64,000 nucleotides of DNA, from contig CAXXXY010000011.1 in NCBI GenBank assembly GCA_963667515.2, positions 1-64,000 of the forward strand, given 5' to 3'. Source of the DNA: VYDC01 sp963667515. Its GTDB lineage: Bacteria > Chloroflexota > Dehalococcoidia > UBA2979. The translations under genes and the position numbers were made by a program. Positions 50,610 through 58,842 of this stretch are shown here, one piece after another. Position 1 is the first letter of the stretch; each line of letters opens with the position of its first letter. The notes under the pieces were generated by a model. It worked only from the letters and a program-made list of their open reading frames with translations, had not been told where the DNA came from and ran no database searches.

Positions 50610-52355
50610 ATGGTGATGAGCTACCCGGAGATCGCGAAGCAGCCGGCGGCGCTGCGCACCGCGCCGAACCTCGGCGAGTGGGCGGCCGAGCGTGCCTCGT
50701 GGAGCTGGGACGCCGTCGCAGGCGAGCTCGACCTGCCCAACGGCCTCTACAACCAGGCGCACGAGTGCATCGACCGCCACGCCGCGGCAACCCCCGACAA
50801 GGTCGCGATGATCTGGGAGGGCGCGGACGGCGCCATCGAACGCTACAGCTTCGAGGAGATGCGCCGCCACTCCAACCGCTTCGCCAACGCACTCGCCGCG
50901 CTCGGCGTCGGCACGGCGGAGCGCGTCTTCTTCTTCACCGACCGCATCCCGGAGCTCTACTTCGCCTGCTTCGGCACGCTGAAGCGGGGCGCGATCATCG
51001 CGCCGCTGTTCTCCGCCTTCGGACCCGAGCCCGTGAAGGAGCGCATCGAGCGCGCCGAGGGCTCCGTCATCGTCACGACGCCCAACCTGCTGCCCAAGGT
51101 GAACGCGATCCGCGACCAGCTCCCCAGCCTGCGCCACGTCATCGTCATCGCACACCGCGCGGGCGCCGAGGTGGCGGCGGGCGACCTCGACTACCAGGCG
51201 CTCGTCGCCGACGCCTCCGAGGAGTACGCGATCGAGCGCACCGGCCCGGAGGATTGGTCGGTGATGCACTTCACCTCGGGCACCACGGGGCTGCCCAAGG
51301 GGGCGGCGCACGTCCACAACGCCGTGATCGGCCACTACGCCACCGGCAAGTACGTGCTCGACCTGCACCCCGACGACGTGTACTGGTGCACCGCCGACCC
51401 CGGTTGGGTGACCGGCACCTCGTACGGGATGTTCGCGCCCTGGAGCAACGGCGTCACCAATGTGATCTATGAGGGCGGCTTCGGTGCCTCGCGCTGGTAC
51501 GACGTCATCAAGCGCCACAACGTCACCGTCTGGTACACGGCGCCCACGGCGATCCGGCTGCTGATGAAGGCGGGCGCCGACGCGGCGAAGCGGCACGACC
51601 TCTCCTCGCTGCGCTACGTGATGTCCGTCGGCGAGCCGCTGAACCCGGAGGGCGTCGTCTGGGGCGAGGAGGCCTTCGACCTGCCGATCCACGACAACTG
51701 GTGGCAGACGGAGACCGGCGCGATCATGATCGCGAACTACGTCGGGATGCCGATCCGCCCCGGCTCGATGGGGCGGCCCTTCCCCGGCGTCGAGGCGGCG
51801 ATCCTCGACGACGAGTTCCACCCGGTCGAGGAGCCGATGCGCGAGGGGCAGCTGGCGCTGCGGCCGGGCTGGCCCTCGATGTTCCGCACCTACTGGAACG
51901 ACGAGGAGCGCTACGACTCGCGCTTCAAGGAGGGCTGGTACATCACCGGCGACCGCGCGAAGCAGGACGCGGACGGCTACTTCTGGTTCGTGGGCCGCGA
52001 CGACGACGTGATCAACACCGCGGGCCACCTCGTCGGCCCGTTCGAGGTGGAGAGCGCGCTGATCGAGCACCCCTCGGTCGCGGAGGCCGGGGTCATCGGC
52101 AAGCCCGACGCCGTGGCGATGGAGATCGTGAAGGCGTTCGTGGCGGTCGCCGAGGGCGTCGAGCCCACCGACGAGCTGCGCCGCGAGCTGACGCGGCACT
52201 GCCGCGAGCGGCTGGGGCCCGGCGTCGCGCCGCGCGAGATCGAGTTCATCGACTCGCTGCCGAAGACGCGCTCCGGCAAGATCATGCGCCGGCTGCTGAA
52301 GGCGCGCGAGCTCGGCCTGCCCGAGGGCGACACGTCCACCCTCGAGGAGGACTAG
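50610..52355 (+). CDS. acsA: acetate-CoA ligase (acetyl-CoA synthetase)
   Basis: I chose ATG 50610, after a GGGGGGG run; earlier in-frame starts lack support. The 581-residue AMP-forming ligase has HFTSGTTGLPKGAAHVHNAV (~218), TADPGWVTGTSYGMFAPW, IHDNWWQTETGAIMI (~365), the GYFWFVGRDDDVINTAGHLV hinge and the catalytic lysine in LPKTRSGKIMRR (~558). The W-W-Q-T-E-T-G motif is diagnostic for acetate/propionate activation. It is about 70 residues shorter than Acs and fits AcsA. Citrate synthase follows, linking acetate to the TCA cycle. Confidence 0.92.
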   Translation: MVMSYPEIAKQPAALRTAPNLGEWAAERASWSWDAVAGELDLPNGLYNQAHECIDRHAAATPDKVAMIWEGADGAIERYSFEEMRRHSNRFANALAALGVGTAERVFFFTDRIPELYFACFGTLKRGAIIAPLFSAFGPEPVKERIERAEGSVIVTTPNLLPKVNAIRDQLPSLRHVIVIAHRAGAEVAAGDLDYQALVADASEEYAIERTGPEDWSVMHFTSGTTGLPKGAAHVHNAVIGHYATGKYVLDLHPDDVYWCTADPGWVTGTSYGMFAPWSNGVTNVIYEGGFGASRWYDVIKRHNVTVWYTAPTAIRLLMKAGADAAKRHDLSSLRYVMSVGEPLNPEGVVWGEEAFDLPIHDNWWQTETGAIMIANYVGMPIRPGSMGRPFPGVEAAILDDEFHPVEEPMREGQLALRPGWPSMFRTYWNDEERYDSRFKEGWYITGDRAKQDADGYFWFVGRDDDVINTAGHLVGPFEVESALIEHPSVAEAGVIGKPDAVAMEIVKAFVAVAEGVEPTDELRRELTRHCRERLGPGVAPREIEFIDSLPKTRSGKIMRRLLKARELGLPEGDTSTLEED

Positions 52356-52455
52356 GACGCTCGAGGGCGGCCGGGCGGCGCGCCGCGCGGGCGGGCGAAC
52401 GCCGGCGCGGCCCGCGAGATGCGCGCGCCCGCTCCCGGAGCGAGGAGGCGACGCG

Positions 52456-53628
52456 ATGAGCTCGGATGCGCCCGCGGGCGAGGCTGCGGCTGCCGAGACG
52501 CGCCCCGACATCCACCGTGGCCTCAACGGCGTCTACTTCGACCGCTCGCAGGTCTGCTTCATCGACGGGCGAGCGGGCACGCTGCTCTACCGCGGCTACT
52601 CCATCCACGAGCTCGCGGAGCGCTCCACCTTCGAGGAGACGGCGTACCTGCTGCTGCTGGGCGAGCTGCCCACGCGCGCGCAGCTCGCCGCGTTCGAGGC
52701 GGATCTGCGCGCCGCGCGCGCGGTGCCGGCGCCCGTGCTCGAGATCGTGCGCGGCATCGCGCAGGCCCACCCGATGGACGTGCTGCGCACGGCCGTCTCC
52801 GCGCTCGCGGCCTTCGACCCCGAGCGCGAGGACGGCTCGCCCGAGGCGGTCGCGCGCAAGGGTGCGCGGCTGACGGCGCAGTGCGCGACGCTGGTGGCCG
52901 CGCACCACGCCACCCGCGAGGGACGCGAGCCGGTCGCGCCGTCGGCCTCGCTAGGGCACGCCGCGAACTTCCTCTACATGCTCACGGGCGAGGAGCCGGC
53001 GCCCGAGACGGCGCGGCTGATGGACGTCGACTTCGTGCTCCACGCCGAGCACAGCTCGAACGCCTCGTCGTTCGCCGCGCGCGTGGTCGCCGCGACCGGC
53101 GCCGACCTGCACGCGGCCGTCGTCGCCGGCATCGCCGCGCTCTCCGGCCCGGCGCACGGCGGCGCCGCCGAGAACGTGATGCAGATGGCGCGCGAGATCG
53201 GCGACCCCGCGCGCGCCGCCGAGTACGTGAAGGCGAAGCGCTCCCGCCGCGAGCCGGTGATGGGCTTCGGCCACCGCGTCTACCGCACGGAGGACCCGCG
53301 CGCCCGCCACCTGCGCGAGGGCGTGCGCCGCCTCTCCTCCGAGCGCGGCGAGCCGACCTGGTTCGCGATCCTCGAGGCCGTGGAGGAGGCGATGCGCCCC
53401 TACGCCCGCCTCGGCGTGGCGCCCAACGTGGACTTCTACGCGGGCGTCATCTACCACCTGCTCGGCATCCCGCAGGAGCTCTTCGTGCCGATCTTCGCGC
53501 TCGGCCGCGTCCCCGGCTGGACGGTGCAGGTGCTGGAGCAGTTCGAGAACAATATTCTCATTCGCCCGCTGCTCGACTACACCGGCCCCGCCGAGCGCCC
53601 CTACGTCCCGATCGAGCAGCGCGGGTAG
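52456..53628 (+). CDS. gltA: citrate synthase
   Basis: The 390-residue enzyme has GLNGVYFDRSQVCFIDG and LLYRGYSIHELAERSTFEET at the N-terminus, then the catalytic VLHAEHSSNASSFAARV (~193), LSGPAHGGAAENV (~230), VMGFGHRVYRTEDPRARHL (histidine ~273) and the aspartate in NVDFYAGVIYHLLGIP (~325). It condenses acetyl-CoA and oxaloacetate; a 2-methylcitrate synthase role is also possible at this length. ATG follows GAGGAGGCGACGCG. Confidence 0.93.
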   Translation: MSSDAPAGEAAAAETRPDIHRGLNGVYFDRSQVCFIDGRAGTLLYRGYSIHELAERSTFEETAYLLLLGELPTRAQLAAFEADLRAARAVPAPVLEIVRGIAQAHPMDVLRTAVSALAAFDPEREDGSPEAVARKGARLTAQCATLVAAHHATREGREPVAPSASLGHAANFLYMLTGEEPAPETARLMDVDFVLHAEHSSNASSFAARVVAATGADLHAAVVAGIAALSGPAHGGAAENVMQMAREIGDPARAAEYVKAKRSRREPVMGFGHRVYRTEDPRARHLREGVRRLSSERGEPTWFAILEAVEEAMRPYARLGVAPNVDFYAGVIYHLLGIPQELFVPIFALGRVPGWTVQVLEQFENNILIRPLLDYTGPAERPYVPIEQRG

Positions 53629-53632
53629 TCAC

Positions 53633-54301
53633 GTGCCGCTGCTTCCCGAGCTCAGGCGCGAGGCCGAGCGCCGCGGCCTGCTCGACGCGGGCGTGCCGCT
53701 GGATGCGCAGGCGGCGTTCGCGCTCGTGCGGGACATGCCGTGGGCCGCGAACGCGGACCCGCTGCCGGAGGCGACGCTCGCCGCCTGGCGCGGCCACGAC
53801 GCCTCCAAGCACTACCTGCTGCGGCAGCTCCTCTACGAGCTCGGCCACCCCTCGATCCTGGTGGCGTGCACGCACGCGTGGAGCCTGGAGAGCGCGCCGT
53901 GGGCGGCGGGCGAGGCCCGCGCGATCCTCGAGGAGGGGCCGGTCGCCGACGTGCACACGTTCCTGCGCGTCGACAGCGACGAGGGCTGGGGCACCGTGGA
54001 CGGGACGTGGCCGCTGGCGACGACGCGCCTCGGCTTCCCCGCCAACGAGCGCTTCGTCCCGGGCCGCGACATGCGGCTCGCCTGCGACCCCGACGAGCTC
54101 TTCCACCTCCCTGACGACGCCGACCCGGAGGAGTTCCGCCGCGGCCTGCTGGACGCGCACCTCGACGAGCGCGGCCCCGGCGCCCGCGAGCGCCGCCGAG
54201 CGTTCCGCTCGACCCTCGAGGCTGCCGCGCCTCGAAGAGAGCGGCCGTACTCGCGCGACGCGAGCGGCGGCGAAGAGGGCGAGCGTTCGAACCGGCCGTA
54301 G
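53633..54301 (+). CDS. uncharacterised protein, possibly transglutaminase-like with Cys replaced by Asp
   Basis: The 222-residue protein starts with GTG four bases after the citrate synthase stop. I do not recognise it firmly. The segment WRGHDASKHYLLRQLLYELG followed by DVHTFLRV and GWGTVDGTWP resembles the C...H...D order of transglutaminase-like proteins, but the cysteine position holds aspartate. The last ~30 residues (from RAFRSTLEAAAPR) are encoded by a hairpin repeat (54197-54228) and look unrelated to the fold. It may be a non-catalytic relative. Confidence 0.5.
   Translation: MPLLPELRREAERRGLLDAGVPLDAQAAFALVRDMPWAANADPLPEATLAAWRGHDASKHYLLRQLLYELGHPSILVACTHAWSLESAPWAAGEARAILEEGPVADVHTFLRVDSDEGWGTVDGTWPLATTRLGFPANERFVPGRDMRLACDPDELFHLPDDADPEEFRRGLLDAHLDERGPGARERRRAFRSTLEAAAPRRERPYSRDASGGEEGERSNRP
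54197..54228 (+). repeat. palindromic hairpin repeat inside the 3' part of 53633-54301
   Basis: CGAGCG-TTC-CGCTCG at 54197-54211 and the box GAGGCTGCCGC at 54218-54228. It is read in frame and gives AFRSTLEAA. Confidence 0.85.
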
Positions 54302-54466
54302 CCGAGCGTCCCGTAGCATCCGGGGCGCTGCCGCCGCCTTCGTTGTGACGAGATGCGGGTGGTCGAGGTCGGGTGCGAGCGCCGCGGGCGCCGCGCGGCG
54401 ACGCCGAGGGCTCGGCGTGGCCGCAGCGCCGCGCAGCCCTCTCGCGCGCGCGGAAGCCCCTCGAAC

Positions 54467-54580
54467 GCAACGGAACGTTGCCCCACGACGCCCCGCAGCC
54501 CTCTCGCAGGCGCGGCAGCCCCTCGAATGCAACGGAACGTTGCCGCGCGCGACAGCCGCCCGGGTCGAGCGGAACGCTCG
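54467..54580 (-). repeat. three palindromic hairpin repeats ahead of small membrane protein
   Basis: Cores are GCAACG-GAA-CGTTGC (54467-54481), GCAACG-GAA-CGTTGC (54529-54543) and CGAGCG-GAA-CGCTCG (54566-54580). The first two have upstream boxes of the AGCCCCTCGAA type; the third has CAGCCGCCCGGGT. They end six bases before the -10 TAGCAT. Apart from these, 54302-54598 shows nothing identifiable. Confidence 0.85.
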
Positions 54581-54586
54581 TTGCGC

Positions 54587-54592
54587 TAGCAT
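54587..54592 (+). promoter_or_regulatory. -10 TAGCAT placed for leaderless transcription
   Basis: TAGCAT ends six bases before GTG 54599, with no Shine-Dalgarno. A hairpin repeat ends at 54580, covering the spacer to any -35. Confidence 0.5.
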
Positions 54593-54598
54593 GCGGCG

Positions 54599-54892
54599 GT
54601 GCGTACGCAATCGCTGAGGCAGGCAATCGTCTTCGCCGCGCTGCTGACGGGGGCGTGGGGCGCCGTGCTGCTCTTCACGCAGGACGACACGGAGCCGCTC
54701 GACCTCGTGCTCACGCTGCCGCTCTTCTTCGTCGTCATCCTGGGGACGATGCGGCTCTCGAACCGCGTCGTGACGCGACTCTTCCCCGCGCGGCAGCCGC
54801 CGCCCCCGCCGCCCCCGACCCCGCCGCGCACCGAGCGGCCCGACCATGCGCAGCGCCGGCGGCGTCGGCGCGGCCGCAGGCCCCGCGGCTAG
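54599..54892 (+). CDS. small two-helix membrane protein with Pro- and Arg-rich tail
   Basis: The 97-residue protein begins RTQSLRQ and has two hydrophobic segments, IVFAALLTGAWGAVLLF and DLVLTLPLFFVVILGTM. The C-terminus is a proline run followed by an arginine-rich end (HAQRRRRRRGRRPRG). No family is recognised. The tail may bind nucleic acid or membrane surfaces. It lies 12 bases before the AEC transporter gene. Confidence 0.6.
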   Translation: MRTQSLRQAIVFAALLTGAWGAVLLFTQDDTEPLDLVLTLPLFFVVILGTMRLSNRVVTRLFPARQPPPPPPPTPPRTERPDHAQRRRRRRGRRPRG

Positions 54893-54904
54893 CACGGCGG
54901 CGAG

Positions 54905-55816
54905 GTGCTCTCGGTCTTCGTCGACGTGATCCTGCCGGTGGTCGTGATGGCCGCGGTCGGCGGGCTGGTCGGACGCTGGCGCACCGTGGTCGCCAAGCCC
55001 ATCTCCACGCTCGTCTTCTACGTCTTCAGCCCCGCGCTGATCTTCCGCTCGATGGCCGAGACCGAGCTCGACCCCGGCCTCTCGCTGCGCATCGTCGCCG
55101 CCGCGTGGCTGCTCTTCTTCGCGGCGTGGGGCGCGGCGGCGCTGTGGTCGACGCTCGTGCGTCACGACTCCCCGCAGCGCGCCGCCTTCGCGCTCACGGT
55201 GACCGCGATGAACGCCGGCAACATGGGCCTGCCCATCGCGCTGCTCGCGTTCGGCGACGAGGGGCTGGAGATCGCGGTGCTCTTCCTGGTCGCGAACGCC
55301 GCGCTCAACTCCACGGCCAACGTCTTCATCGCCTCGCTGGCCGGCGGCGACGCGCGCGGGGCGCTGGCCGCGCCGCTGCGCTACCCGATGCTCTACGCCA
55401 CGGCCGCCGGCCTCGTCGTGAACGCCACGAACGTGGAGCTGCCGATCGCCCTCGACACCCCGATCGACGCCTTCGCCGACGCCGCCATCCCGACGATGCT
55501 CGTGGTGCTGGGGCTGCAGCTGCTGCGAGGCGTCGAGGGCTCGGCGCTGCGCGACGTGACCGCCTCGATGGCGCTACGCCTGGCGGGCGGGCCGCTGCTG
55601 ATGTGGGGCGTGACGCTGGCGCTGGGCGTCGACGGGCTGACGCAGCGCACGCTGGTCGTGCTCGCCGCGATGCCGACGGCGGTGTTCACGACGATCCTCG
55701 CGACGGAGTTCGCGGCGCGCCCGCGCTTCGTGACGCTGGCCGTCGTCTCCTCGACGTTCGCCTCGGTGGGGACGCTGACGGTGCTGATCGCCGCCATCGG
55801 CCGCAACGGCGCCTAG
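54905..55816 (+). CDS. AEC (auxin efflux carrier) family transporter
   Basis: The 303-residue membrane protein starts with GTG and SVFVDVILPVVVMAAVGGLV. It contains about ten hydrophobic helices. Characteristic are STLVFYVFSPALIFRSMAET near residue 35, the N-x-G-N-M-G-L-P motif in TAMNAGNMGLPIALLAFGDE (~100), and PTAVFTTILATEF close to the end. AEC members export or exchange small carboxylates or auxin-like acids. A hairpin repeat begins at its TAG. Confidence 0.9.
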   Translation: MLSVFVDVILPVVVMAAVGGLVGRWRTVVAKPISTLVFYVFSPALIFRSMAETELDPGLSLRIVAAAWLLFFAAWGAAALWSTLVRHDSPQRAAFALTVTAMNAGNMGLPIALLAFGDEGLEIAVLFLVANAALNSTANVFIASLAGGDARGALAAPLRYPMLYATAAGLVVNATNVELPIALDTPIDAFADAAIPTMLVVLGLQLLRGVEGSALRDVTASMALRLAGGPLLMWGVTLALGVDGLTQRTLVVLAAMPTAVFTTILATEFAARPRFVTLAVVSSTFASVGTLTVLIAAIGRNGA

Positions 55817-55855
55817 CGAGCGTTCCGCTCGACCGTAGGGGCTACCGCTCCTGCC
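55817..55855 (+). repeat. palindromic hairpin repeat with box after AEC gene
   Basis: CGAGCG-TTC-CGCTCG at 55817-55831 starts right after the TAG, with the box GGGGCTACCGCTCCTGCC at 55838-55855. Confidence 0.85.
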
Positions 55856-55928
55856 CGCGCCTCGGCGGTCCTCCGGCCACGGCCGGGCTCGCAAAGGCAC
55901 GGATGTCGCGCCGCCCTCTCGCAAGCGC

Positions 55929-56000
55929 GGCAGCCCCTCGAGTGCAGCGGAACGCTGCCGGAACGCTCGCGGCAGCCACTAGGGTCGAGCGGGACGCTCG
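55929..56000 (-). repeat. two palindromic hairpin repeats at the 3' end of the P-loop gene
   Basis: GGCAGCCCCTCGAGT is followed by GCAGCG-GAA-CGCTGC (55944-55958). Then a GGCAGCC box is followed by CGAGCG-GGA-CGCTCG (55986-56000). The second supplies the last codons (ERPARP) and TAG of the minus-strand gene. Confidence 0.85.
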
Positions 56001-56524
56001 AGCCAGTCGACGATCGCCTGCTGCGAGCGCAGCCGCACGAAGTCGATGTGCGCCCACTCGTGCGCGGCCATCTCGCGCGCGAGGCTGCGGCGTCGCGCGC
56101 GGTAGTGACGGAGCGTATAGAGCAGCACGCCCTGCGGGTCGTAGAACTGTCGAGGGAAGCTCTCGTACGTTCGTGCCCCACAGCAGCTCGCGGCTACGCC
56201 AGCGCCGCCAGCTGCGGGCCAGCATTCGACGCACCAGCAGCGGCAGCGGGAGGTCGAGCCAGACGACATCGGTGAGCCGAGGCCAGAGCGCGGCGCGGGT
56301 GAAGCGACGGTAGTTGCCGGCGACGACCCAACGCTCGCCCGCCGTGGCCTGCTCGATCGCAGCTCGGAACTCGTTGTCGGGCGCGTCGACCCAGCCGGGG
56401 CGCCAGTAGAACGCGTCGAGCTCGACGAACGGCGCGTCGAGGCGGCGCGCCAGCTCTTCGGCGAGCGTGCTCTTGCCCGAGCTGCTCGAGCCGACGACGT
56501 GGATGCGAGGCCCAGCGCGTGCAT
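55979..56524 (-). pseudogene. P-loop kinase (adenylate kinase/FlaR-like), two compensating frameshifts
   Basis: Most of the protein reads in one frame: the P-loop VVGSSSSGKSTLAEELARRL, then FVELDAFYWRPGW, WVVAGNYRRFTR and WLDLPLPLLVRRMLARSWRR. The natural ATG (56524) and the C-terminal part (YESFPRQFYDPQGVLLYTLR to ERPARP) are in a different frame. One base seems missing at about 56512 and one extra at about 56171, so the two shifts cancel. The repaired product is ~181 residues, normal for this family of small-molecule kinases. The stop codon lies in a hairpin repeat. Confidence 0.7.
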
Positions 56525-56563
56525 TTCGACTGCCTCCGCGCGCTGCCCATGGCGAGCGCCTCG

Positions 56564-57691
56564 TCAGTCGCAGCCCTCGATGATGGCCTGCGCCACCTCC
56601 TCGATGCGCGTCTGCACCACCAGCGGATCGTGCAGGCCGTTCGTCACGTACGCCACGGCGAGGCCGAGCGAGCGGTCGGCGTAGCCGATCGCGCACTGCT
56701 GGCCGGGGTGCCCGAAGACGCCCTCGCGCTGGAACGGCGCGAAGGCGCCGCCGACCACGAAGCCCCAGCCGTACGAGCCGGGGAGCCCCGTCGTCCGGTC
56801 CAGCGTCGTGCGGTGCTGCACGCTCGTCGCCTGCGCCACCGTCTCCGCGGCGAGCACGCGCACGCCGTCCAGCTCGCCGCCGCGCTCGAGCATCGCGTAG
56901 AAGCGCGCGAGCGCCTCCGCCGTGCCGATGCCGTTGCCCGCGGGGATCTGCGCGCGCAGCGTCGAGGGGTCGTTGAAGCGGCGCACCACCTCGCTCGTGC
57001 GGCCCTCCGAGCCCTCGGGGTCCTGCCACGTCACCTCGGAGAGCGCCTGGAGCGGCACGACCGAGCGCAGCGCCGGCTCCGGGACGCCCAGCGAGGCCTC
57101 GATGCCCAGCGGCTCGAACAGCTCCTCGCGCAGGAAGTCGCGGGGCGTCCGCCCGTCGGCGCGGCGGATCAGCTCGCCCAGCGCGAAGCCGAAGGTGACC
57201 GGGTGGTAGCCGGTGGCGGCGCCCGGCTCCCAGGCCGCCGGGATCGCCGCAGTCTCGGCGGCGCAGTACTCCCACTCCTCGACGCACCGCCAATCGACGG
57301 TGCGCGGGAGCGCCGGGAAGCCGCCGCGATGGGTGAGCACGTGGCGCAGCGTGCACGCCGCCTTGCCGCCCTGCGCGAACTCCGGCCACAGCTCGGCCAG
57401 CGGCGCATCGAGGGCGAGGCGGCCGCGCTCCACGAGCATCAGCGCGCAGACGGCCGTGACCGGCTTCGTCGCGGAGAACCAGAGCATGCGGGCGGCGGGG
57501 GCGGCGGCGGCGCCCAGCCGCAGGTCGAGCGCGAGGCTACCGTCGCGGTAGACGGCGAGCTGCGCCGCGGAGTGCCAGCCGCGCTCGAGGTGTGCCTCCG
57601 CCACCTCGACGAGGCGGGCACGCCCCGCCTCGCTCAGCCCGCGCGGCTCGTGCCCGGCTGCGTGGTCGCCGGCGGCGGGGCCGGCGCTCAC
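56564..57691 (-). CDS. serine beta-lactamase-fold hydrolase (EstB-like)
   Basis: The 375-residue protein starts with GTG. It has the S-x-x-K site in LWFSATKPVTAVCALML (~72), the tyrosine motif ATGYHPVTFGFALGELI (~158) and GVFGHPGQQCAIGYADR near residue 335 as the third motif. The set matches class C-like esterases and carboxypeptidases rather than true beta-lactamases. No signal peptide is seen, so it is probably cytoplasmic. The upstream quinone oxidoreductase gene ends eight bases before this start. Confidence 0.85.
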   Translation of the reverse strand: MSAGPAAGDHAAGHEPRGLSEAGRARLVEVAEAHLERGWHSAAQLAVYRDGSLALDLRLGAAAAPAARMLWFSATKPVTAVCALMLVERGRLALDAPLAELWPEFAQGGKAACTLRHVLTHRGGFPALPRTVDWRCVEEWEYCAAETAAIPAAWEPGAATGYHPVTFGFALGELIRRADGRTPRDFLREELFEPLGIEASLGVPEPALRSVVPLQALSEVTWQDPEGSEGRTSEVVRRFNDPSTLRAQIPAGNGIGTAEALARFYAMLERGGELDGVRVLAAETVAQATSVQHRTTLDRTTGLPGSYGWGFVVGGAFAPFQREGVFGHPGQQCAIGYADRSLGLAVAYVTNGLHDPLVVQTRIEEVAQAIIEGCD

Positions 57692-57698
57692 GGTCGCG

Positions 57699-58688
57699 TC
57701 ATCCGTCCTCGTGACGCAGCACGATCTTGCCGACGTTCGCGTTCGACTCCATGTAGCGGTGCGCGTCGGCGACCTCGGCGAGCGGGAAGACGCGGTCGAC
57801 GACGGGCACGAGCCGCCCCGTCTCGAAGAGCGGCAGCAGATGGCGCGCCACCTGCTGGGTGAGCGCCGCCTTCTCCTCCAGCGGACGCGCGCGCAGCACC
57901 GTGCCGTGCAGGCGCAGCCGCTTGCGCATCAGCAGGCCGAGGTCGAGATCCGCCTTCGCCCCGCTCATCGTGCCGACGACGACCATGCGACCGCGGACGG
58001 CCAGCGAGGCGACGTTGCGCGCCCAGTACTCCGCGCCCACGACGTCCAGCACCACGTCGACGCCGCGGCCGCCGGTCTCCTCCCCCACCACCTCGGCGAA
58101 GTCGCGCTCGCGGTAGTTGACGCCGACGTCGAGGCCCAGCTCGGCGGCGCGCGCGAGCTTCTCGGCGGAGCCCGCGGTGCCGAAGACGCGGCAGCCCAGC
58201 TGCGCGGCGATCTGCACCGCCGCCGTGCCGACGCCCGAGCCGACGGCGTGCACGAGCACGCTCTCGCCCGGCCCCAGCCCGCACTGCGCGACGAGCGCGT
58301 CGTAGGCGGTGAGGAAGACCTCGGGGATCGCGGCGGCCTGCACGAGGTCGAGGCCCGCCGGCACCGCCATCAGCATCCGCTCGTGCACGGCGACGCGGGA
58401 GCCGTAGCCGCCACCGCCCAGCAGCGCCATCGCGCGGTCGCCCGGCTGCCAGCCCGAGACGCGCTCGCCGACCTCGAGGACGGTGCCGGCCACCTCGAGG
58501 CCCGGCAGGTCGTCGCGGGTGCCGGGGGGGCCGGGGTAGCGGCCGACGCGCTGTAGCAGGTCCGCGCGGTTGAGCGCCGTCGCGTGCACCGCGAGCAGCG
58601 CCTCCTCCGGGCCGGGGCGCGGGTCCGGCTCCTCGCGGATCGCGAAGACCTCGGGCCCGCCGGGCTCGGTGATGACAGCCGCGCGCAT
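57699..58688 (-). CDS. NAD(P)H-quinone oxidoreductase, PIG3-type MDR
   Basis: I chose ATG 58688 (MRAAVITEPGGPEVFAIREE), giving 329 residues. Typical of the zinc-free MDR branch are ATALNRADLLQRVGRYPGPP (~43), LPGLEVAGTVLEVG, AVGSGVGTAAVQIAAQLGCR (NADPH-binding, ~145) and VVDRVFPLAEVADAHRYMES near the end. It reduces quinones or enones with NADPH. It is transcribed with the EstB-like gene. Confidence 0.9.
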   Translation of the reverse strand: MRAAVITEPGGPEVFAIREEPDPRPGPEEALLAVHATALNRADLLQRVGRYPGPPGTRDDLPGLEVAGTVLEVGERVSGWQPGDRAMALLGGGGYGSRVAVHERMLMAVPAGLDLVQAAAIPEVFLTAYDALVAQCGLGPGESVLVHAVGSGVGTAAVQIAAQLGCRVFGTAGSAEKLARAAELGLDVGVNYRERDFAEVVGEETGGRGVDVVLDVVGAEYWARNVASLAVRGRMVVVGTMSGAKADLDLGLLMRKRLRLHGTVLRARPLEEKAALTQQVARHLLPLFETGRLVPVVDRVFPLAEVADAHRYMESNANVGKIVLRHEDG

Positions 58689-58786
58689 CGCTCCCCCTCG
58701 CCTCGCCTCGCAGCTCCCTCGGCCCGCCCGCCGAGCCGGCGCGGCGCCGAGGCTACGCCGCGCCGGTTCCGCGGTCGAGGCCGCCG

Positions 58787-58792
58787 TATACT
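58787..58792 (+). promoter_or_regulatory. putative -10 TATACT for MmgE/PrpD gene
   Basis: TATACT lies 50 bases before ATG 58843; GGTTCC (58765-58770) with a 16-bp spacer is a poor -35. Confidence 0.45.
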
Positions 58793-58842
58793 CGGGGGCG
58801 GCGGGCCTCCCCGGGCGCCCGCCCCGAGGCACGGGAGGCGCG

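Noticed and set aside
6929..55855. Palindromic repeats as ordinary intrinsic terminators.
   Set aside because: No T-tract follows, copies occur upstream of promoters and within genes, and both orientations are used. Termination may still be a side effect at some gene ends.
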